This document shows, in pieces, positions 13,401-22,400 of a DNA stretch of 64,000 nucleotides (its first letter is position 1; each line of letters opens with the position of its first letter). Source of the DNA: Taeniopygia guttata (lineage: Eukaryota; Chordata; Aves; Passeriformes; Estrildidae); contig NC_133030.1 of the NCBI RefSeq assembly GCF_048771995.1, forward strand, positions 61,639,501 to 61,703,500. The letters are read 5' to 3'. Both the position numbers and the translations under genes were made by a program. Below the pieces are notes generated by a model. That model was not told where the DNA came from. It saw only the letters and a program-made list of their open reading frames with translations, and did not search any database.

Positions 13401-16400
13401 TCTCTGACAAGAAAATCCTATTTGGTGTGGGTTGGATTCTCTGCAGAAGGTATGAAACACCTGCATGAGTGCTGACAAATCCTGACACTGCTGGGGGCAT
13501 CACAGGAAAGCTGGAGAGGGACTTTGGACCAGACAAGGGAAAACGGCTTCAAACTGCCAGAGGTCAGGGTTAGATGGGATATTGGGAAGGAATTCCTGGC
13601 TGTGAGGGTGGGCAGGCCCTGGCACAGGGCTCAGAGAAGCTGTGGCTGTCCCTGGATCCCTGGAAGTGTCCAAGACCAGGATGGACAGGACTTTGGGATT
13701 GTGGAAGGTGTCCCTGCCATGGCAGGGCATGGAACAAGATGATTTTCAACATCCCTTCCAACCCAAACCACCCTGTTATTTTATGGAGAGGTTTGGGTAA
13801 TTAATGACCTTTCAATAATGTAGATCTTGGGACTTGGACTTTTTCTTCCAATCTCCTCAACAATGAACAAAATTCTGATTTTCTATTCTTTCAATATATT
13901 CGTCAAAAATGTTTAGTATTTTCCCATTTAGATGTTATCAGAACTTGTTCTCCTGATTGCTTTTCCTGCTTAGCCAAAAGAAATGAGCTGTGTTAATGAA
14001 CCATAAGAGCACCCAACCCCCTAAAGTTGATAGCTTGGGAGGACCTTTTATAATAAACATAAAAAGTAACTGTATAATAGCTGATTTCCTTTGGGAATCT
14101 GCCCAAGCAGTATAAATTTGATTTCTCCATAAAATATTTTAATTTTGAACTTGTCAGTTAACCAGCAGTGGTGCTGGCCGACAGAAGGTGGCGCATCTTT
14201 CCAAGGAAACTGCCTTTTCCAAACTGATTTGTGCTGTGTTTGGGAGAGAGGATGCCTATCTGAAATGTGTAAACCATCATTTCCCAGCTGTATCCACCAC
14301 TCCCATCTTGCTGGGCTGTAATTTGCTGCCTGACAGAGGAAATGCTCTCATTTATTACAAACAGGTACCCCTTGTTACGTGGATTCCGAGGGAATCGTGA
14401 GGATGCTGAACCGAGGATTTGGGAACACTTGGATTCCAGTGTGCAACACCAGAGAGCATTGCAAAGGGAAATATGATCATTACTGGGTCGTTGGCATCCA
14501 TGAAAATCCCCAGCAGCTCAGGTCAGATAATTCACAAGGAAACACTTTGGTTTTCAATCCTAGAGAATCCTTTTCCAATCCCTTTTTACAGAGAGAAACT
14601 GCAAACTTCAGCTGGTGCTGAAACAGGTGCCTGGTAAATGTTCACAGCAAATGGTAACTCCCCAAATGGAATTCTGCATGGAGGATTCTTTATTAAACTG
14701 GCTTTGAGTAACTCATTAGAGTTTTCTAATTTGTAACGGATTAATTGGCTCAGAGGTGTGTGTGCAATTTATTGACACATTCATAAAACTGAATTTTGCC
14801 AGAGAAACTTTCTAAAGTTAGGGTGGCTGTTAGAAATCTACTTCTGCTTTTGATGGCTTTGGTTGTTTTTTCTTTTTTTTTTTTTTTTTCCCAAGTTTTT
14901 GGGGTTCTTGATATCTTTTTCCCCCTCTTTGTTTTCCTCTTTTTTGACTTTGAAAATAATCCAATCCTATAACTCATCTACATCATCAGACAGATAAATC
15001 AGAGCTGTCTGTTATTATATTAATATTTAAACTGAGGCCTTGAAGAGCTATTTTGGATGTAAAATAGCTCAAATATTCAGCTGAAAGCTAATAATTTCTT
15101 TATAAAATGTTATACTGGTGTGTCTGTATAACTGTTTCTCTTTAGTGTGACTCGTATGCTGAACATTTTGTTGCTAAGCTTTATTTGTAGCAGTTTTTAT
15201 TCAGTGGTCTGTGACCTTTTCCTGCCAGGGCAGAATCCATCAGCTCACCTATTTTACTGAAATTTAGACTCTGTTACTTTACTAATTATGGACAATTGTA
15301 GAGTTTGGTGGGAGACTGAATTTTATTTAAACTTAGGTGGCATTCTTCATAATACTCTGCTTTTTTGGAATAAGGGAAATAATTTGATACCTCTGTTAAA
15401 ATGTCACTTCACTGCCTGTTTCTCCCTCCAAATCATTATGTTGGCCTCCAGAAAATTCACTAAAAATGTGCAGATCATATCACATTGATAAGATGGTCAA
15501 CTCTGAGTCTCTCATCCTGAGTTTTTCCTTCTACTCCAATGAGAGTGCTGCTCTCTGAATTGTTAAGAATATTTTACTCAAAGCAGCAGCATAATGAAGA
15601 TAAGGAGAGGGTTGTTGTAGAAACACCACATGCCTTAATTAACAGATAGCCAGAACACTGATGCTTCCTGTTCTTTTTTTTGCCCAAGTCTCTGAAACTG
15701 CAGCTTAGAAAACCAGATGTTTTTGTCAATGCTGCATTGGTGCTGCAGGAAACACAGCTCTTCCCCAGTCAATGGTTTGCTTAAGTGATTGTTACCAGAA
15801 ATTACTCCTTTAAATGTAATGAAGCAATAAGTCTGTGCCTTCAGTTGTTCAGTGGTTTCTGATTTCAATGTATTGCATTTACTATTTGTAACAGCTGTTA
15901 AATCAAACATTCTGTGAGATCAAGATCAGAGTGTGTGTTATGTGCCACATTTGGAATTTAAAGTGTGAACAAGAGCAGCGTGTGCCTTGCTGGTTTTGAA
16001 CTCTTTTCTTGCTTGCCCTGTAAAGATAACCCTTTATCATGCAATCTTACACATTGCTGTATTTAAGCCAGTCATTTAATTACTATTTTCCAAAGGACAA
16101 ATCCTCTTAAAGTATGTTGCTGCTTAGGGGAGACCTGGTTTGGGTGTGGAACATCTGGCGAGTGTGGGTGTTTTGTTTCCTGTGCACAGGTGCATCCCTT
16201 GCAAAGGAGCCCGGTTCCCTCCCACCCTGCCACGACCTGCTGTAGCAATCCTGCCTTTTAAACTTCCTTACTGCCAAGTTGAAACAGAGAAGGGACAGAT
16301 GGAGGTATGGAATGGTGTGGAATCCACAGCTGGGAGGCTCAGTGAGTGGGGATTATAGCAGACCCCCATTAATCACCTTTGCTGTGAAACAGGACAGGGC

Positions 16401-19400
16401 AAACCCTCAGTAAAACACGTGGCCAAGGGGATTATTTGGATTCAATGTTTTGTGGAGCTTCTCTAGTTTGGTTCACAACTGTTCCTAGAAGAGGACAAAA
16501 CAAAACTGGCAGAGCTGATGCAAAGTTGTATTTACACATGATCTGTTTCTGACCAGTGATGTCTTTCTCACTCTTGTTTTTTTAGTGATACCAGATTTGG
16601 GGGTTCCAGTCAAGATGCCCTTGAATATGTCTGGGTTTTACTATTTTAGGCATAACAAAATTTCTGAAGTATGTACTAAGTGTCCAAATTCATAATCACG
16701 GAAAACAGAGGTCTTCTGCCTTGGCTTATTTACAGACTTGTTGAAGCAAGATGTGCCCATGGACAACTTCTAGAAAAATAACTCTTTATTCTTCAATTTT
16801 TATTGGTTTAAGTATTTCAAACTTGTGATTCTCAGCTGTAATGCACAAAACAGAAATGAACATAAAATTCTAACTTCAGCCTTTGAACAGTTTAATGCTA
16901 TTGGAAATTTATTCTCTTTGATAGAAGTATAGATAAAAAGTTTTGATAGCAAACACCCTGACATTTTTAATTAATTCTCCTCCTTTTGGTTAAGTATTTT
17001 GTTCTTTGTCTGATAGAATATGCTTGCCATTCCTCCCTCTACCCAAAATAATGGGATGAGAATGCCAGGAACTGTTGCTTTGGCTTGAGGGAATATGTGT
17101 AGATAAAGAAAAGTTATTCTAACACATCTGATGAAAACATACTGGTTTTGAATAAGTTCATAATCATTTTGAACAAGGCTAGCCTAGCCTAATAGCCATA
17201 CTTGCATTATAGTTTTAGTTTGTGTCTCTCAGGTCAACTCCTGAGTTTGCTGAGTTATTCTGGATCACTTCCAGTTTGCTGTGGGACAGCACATGAAAGA
17301 ACTTTTTCTACAATTGTCTATCCTGATAGTATGTTGGTAAACATGTAGGTTTCATCCTGCTGCAAGCCTGTCATATAAATGGAATTCAACATCTATGGCA
17401 ACTGTTGGGATCAGTTTGTCTAAGTGTGGTTGTTATCCATCTTTTCCTTGGTAGGCATTGACATGAAGGAGAATTGTCTATCCCGCACCCTCATTATCAC
17501 AGGAAAGGAATGTTTAAGAATAACTGGATAAAATACATTGTAAATTATTAGGCATTATGTTGTGGACTGTTTTTTCCCCTCTGCATTCCAACACTCATCC
17601 TTCTCCCTTTTTTTCAGGAACAGTACTGGCGTTCAGTTTTATTTCACAGCTACGTGGATTACTTGTCAAAAAATGGCTTTGAATTTGATGAAAATGCTAA
17701 AAATCAGGCAGTGAAAGAACAGCAGGAACTTCTAATGAAGCTGTTTGCTGTAAGTACAAGTACATAATAGAAAGAATCCCTGAGATTTATCCCTGAGACT
17801 GGAGATGCTCAGGGCCAGGCTGGATGGGGTTTAGAGCAATCTGGGCTAGTGGAAGGTGTGCATGGCAGGGGGGTGGAATGAGATGAGCTTTAAGGTCCCT
17901 TTCAACCCAAACAATTTTATGATTCTATAACTTATTTGTAGATGGCATCTGATGTAAATGCTGACGTGATTCCTCTTAACAGGAGTCTGGCTAGTGGTTG
18001 GCAATCCAGCTAGTTCAGACTGGTAAAAGGTGGGCTGCAGGTAATCTTGTTTATCAGTGTGAAGAGTGGGGGGAAGAAGGAAATAAAAAAACTTTTTATT
18101 TGCTCTGTAGCTCATGATTGTTCATGCCTTATCTTTATTCCTTCACTCCACCAAGACTATGTATCCTACTCCTGGAGGCTTGAGGGAGCTGTGGAATTGT
18201 GTGACTCCCCAGGCTTCTTCTCTTGCAGCTTTCCTGCAAGCTGGAGCGCGAGTCCCGCTGCGTGGAGCTCGCCGAGCTCATGACCCACAGCGTGCTGAAC
18301 CTGGCCATCAAATACGCCTCCCGCTCCCGCAGGCTGAACTTGGCCCAGCTCCTCAGCGAGGTGGCTGTGGAAAAAGCCTCAGAGCTGGCAGCAGCACAGG
18401 AAGATGAGGAGGAGGAAGAGGATTTCCGAAAGCGCTCGAGCGCTGGGTAAGGCGAATTTCCGCGGCTAAAAAACTGGGATGGGTTTTGCTGCTCTGGTCA
18501 TGTTTTGATGCACTTCTATGGCCCACAGTTTGCAGGGTGTTTGTGGGTGAAGTGACAGCTCGAGTTGCTCTGCTTGGAAATGATACTTGTGAAATGACAC
18601 ATCCTTGTTGGTGTCTTGTGAGGACTCGTTAGTCCCAGGATACCAGCACAGAGGGAAATATCTGCGCTCCTCACTTCCTGTGTGCCTGTGTCCAACAGCC
18701 TCGGAGCCAGAGCAGGCTCAGTGCTAAGTTGCTCTGACTGGAATTTTCTCTTCCCACATTTCCCTACCTTTGGTTGACTCCCACCTATCTTTTTTTCCTC
18801 TTTGTCTCAGTCTCTCAATCTCGATTCATCCCACACCTGTCTTAAAATCCTATCTTTCTCCACCCATCCCTTTTTTCCAATGTCCCCATCTCAGTTTATT
18901 TTATTTGGTCTTATTCTCTCCTAATTAAGTCCAGCTCTTCAAAGCTATTGAACATATTACAGGTTGGCTCTGCATTCTTTTTGTCTTTGTGCTATCAATT
19001 TTCCTCTCCTACCTGCATCTGCTTTATATAACATGACAAGGCAAAAGGTGTGTGTTTGTGTTTTGGTGGCTTTTTTTTTTTTATTTATTGTTATGGGGTT
19101 GTTTTTTAACATTTAAATTTATAATAATAAGATATGTTTATATTCGTTGAAGCAATGTCTTCCTATAGCAATTTTATGTATGAAATTTAGGACTTATTTA
19201 AGCAAAAGGAAGTGATAAGTCCCTGAATTTATCTGTGGTCTTTCCCTTATTCTTCTGTGTTAAACTGCACAGTCAAAACTAATTTGTAAATATTCTGGCT
19301 TGTTCTTCTGGATCCTGTGTGGAAGCTGTAATCCCATGTCTGCAACTTCAACCACTCTGAGGGTTAAATTCCATCACAAACATTATGTTGTTCTTAGTGC

Positions 19401-22400
19401 CAGAGTAATCTAATACTGATTGTTTTGCTTGAAAGAAATGGGCCTTTTGTTTATGTATATTATGCAGTTTTGGTAATTGGCAAATTTAAGGAGGAAAATG
19501 CAAGAATTGTACATCTTCCTATATAGGGAATTTAGAGAATAATCAGATTAAATGTTAAAATTTGATGCCTTCAGTATGAAATTATATATCCATGTTTTAT
19601 ATATATACACACATATATTATATATGTGTATATATATATAAAATACATATAGACAGTATATATGAATATACTATGTGTATATTCATGGATGCAGAAAAGT
19701 AATCTGATGATACTGGAGGTATATGTGTTTACATGGAGATTAGAGGAGATCTTTAATATTTGCATTTATATTTGTTGCAAAGTGTTAATGAATCTTTAAT
19801 CATTACAGTTTAATCAATGTATAATGCACATAAATGCCAAATGTTATTGTTCTTATTGCCTAAATTAGGTAAGTGAGCTTGCTATCTGTGGTTTCAGTTT
19901 TCCTTCTGAACTTGGTGACCACTTCCTTTCTGCTGAATTCCTTCCTTTAGTTCCAGCAGCTCTGCCACCAAGTGGGGTCAGCTGCCAGGCAGGAATGTTC
20001 AGCAGGACCAAGAAGTGGAAGATGCTGAAGACACTGATGCCTGTGAGGAAGCAGAAGAAACCCCAGAAGTGCATAAAGAGAGTAAGAAAACTGTATTTTC
20101 TGAATAGACTGGGCACTATCCAGGTAGTTTTTGCAGACTTAATAAGTGGAATAAGGAATTAAGTGGCTCCATATTCCAGCCTGTGCCTGAAGTCACTGCA
20201 GAGAAACAAGTTCAGTGTGTGTCATCTGCTGTGTCACAGCTGTGTGTGCTTTGTGCTCAGTATCCATTAGAGGGGCCCTGGGGGACTTTTTCCTGTTGCC
20301 TGATTTTATTCCTAAAGGACTGGCTCACCTTCTAATCAGTTACTTTTATTTCAGCTCCAATCTTGCAGAAGGTGGATTGATAGATGAGTAGTTTGGGCAC
20401 ACTTTAAGGAATAAGCTTAAGGTTTAAGAAATAAATGTACATCTCTAAATCTAGGTAGAGGTGACAGATGGTTTTGTAAAAGTGTTTGTACTCTCTGATA
20501 ATTTAACTGTAATCATGGAATCACAAAATGGTTTGGGTTGGAAGGGACATTAAAGCTCATCTGGTTCCAATCGCTCTGCCTGAGGCAGGGACATCTTCCA
20601 CTAGACCAGGTTGCTCAAGCCCCATCCTTCCTTACTTGTCTGTTTGGTTTGATTTTTTTAAAGAATTTTTGCTACAGTATTTTATTGTATTTAAATATGT
20701 TCTCCTTTCCTTTTTCAGAAGAGACAAATTGTTTCTCCAAAGGTGTCCCTTCAGCAGATGTGACTACTCCAAAGCCTGGTGAGTAATTAATTTATTCCAG
20801 AATAAAAGGGTGACATCTTTGTCATTCTTCACAAATCTACTCCTGTTTTTTATCCTTTGTTCTGTCATTGCTACTTAAATTTAGTGCATAGCAATGTTGT
20901 CAAATGGTAAATTCATAGAATCATGGCATGGCTTAGATTGGAAGGGACCTTAAAGTTCATCTCATTCCAACCCCCTGCCATGGGCAGGGACACCTTCCAC
21001 TATCCCAGGGTGCTCCAAGCCCTGTCCAACCTGGCCTGGTCACACAGATTGTTTTTAAGATGTTCCCTGTTCCTGTCTTCACTTCCTAATGATGATCATA
21101 ACACTGTTCTGATTGCCTCAGCTGTGCCTAATGCTGAATCAGTGCCTGCCTGGCATGCCTGCCATGAAGGCATTCTTTGGGACAAGGGAAAAATGAGAAC
21201 AGTGATCAATGGATTTGTTTCCCTACTCCCAGGCACATTTATTGCAAGGCAGAGTGAGAAATCCTGAGGTAGAACTGTGAGCGTGGGCAGGCAGGGGCAG
21301 AATGTGACTTCCAGCAACCTGCCAACCCTTGAACAAGAATAATAGGAGTGGAAACGGATTTGGGAGTGGAGGAAGTACTGGGTCTTCCTCTGGGTTTGTA
21401 TTTTAAGCTGTTGGTCCTGTGTGGCATTTCTGATAGCTAAGAATAGCTGAGCACGTACAGCATAACCTTCACAGGGTTATTAAAGTGTCTTTCTGCTCAT
21501 CTAGAATGTGCACACTGCCTCAAAGATTTGGGTAGATGTGTGAGTGCACACAGTTTTACATTCTTTTTTCTCTCCTCTGAAATAGCTGTGGTTGCATCCA
21601 GCAGCAGAGGACGAGTGAATCCATTTAAGGTAAGAATTTTGCAGCTGGGTCGATTGTGATGCTCTGAAAATCAGAGCAGATTCTGTCTGGAGTTTCCAAT
21701 ATAACTGATACCTTGGAGGGGAACATGACAGAAAATAAATAAAACACCTATTTATTTGTTTTGCTAGGTGTCATCCAGCAAAAAGGATCCAGTGGTTCCC
21801 TCAGGAAATGTTTTAGACAATATGACCAAATACTCAAAGAAAACATCTTTGTCTGGCAGTCGAGCTGTAGACAAGCAGAACCCTTCAGTTATAAAGCCTC
21901 TGACTCCCAAACCCAAGACCAAGCAGGTAATGTTTGTAGTCTTTCTTTCATCATTTCAGTGAGCAAAGAACAAAAAATGGAATTTTACCAGCTTTAATCA
22001 AGTATGAAACCCTGTGAGTAAAGCAGCTTAGATGGCAGAATTCATTTAAGCATAGTGCAAAGACTATTACAGCACATAAAACAACAGCAAAAAAATCAAT
22101 TGTAGAAATTAGTTTCTGTACTGAGCCTTGTGCTTTTATTTTAAATAAGGTAAACATCTGTTGGGCTGAAATTGGATGGACTAGATACTCTATTAAATGC
22201 AAGTGATTGTTATGTCTTTAGGAAAGGCTTGTGGTTTCCTAGTCTACATGGTACATGTTGCCTGAGAGTGAGGTGATTTTACTTTTTTCTTTCTTATTCT
22301 CCATTTCTGTAGGCTTCAGCAGCCTCCTTCTTCCAGCCTCGCACACCTGCAACTAATCCTGGTGAAAAAACAGTGGAAGAAAAAGAAGAAAAAGCAGGAA

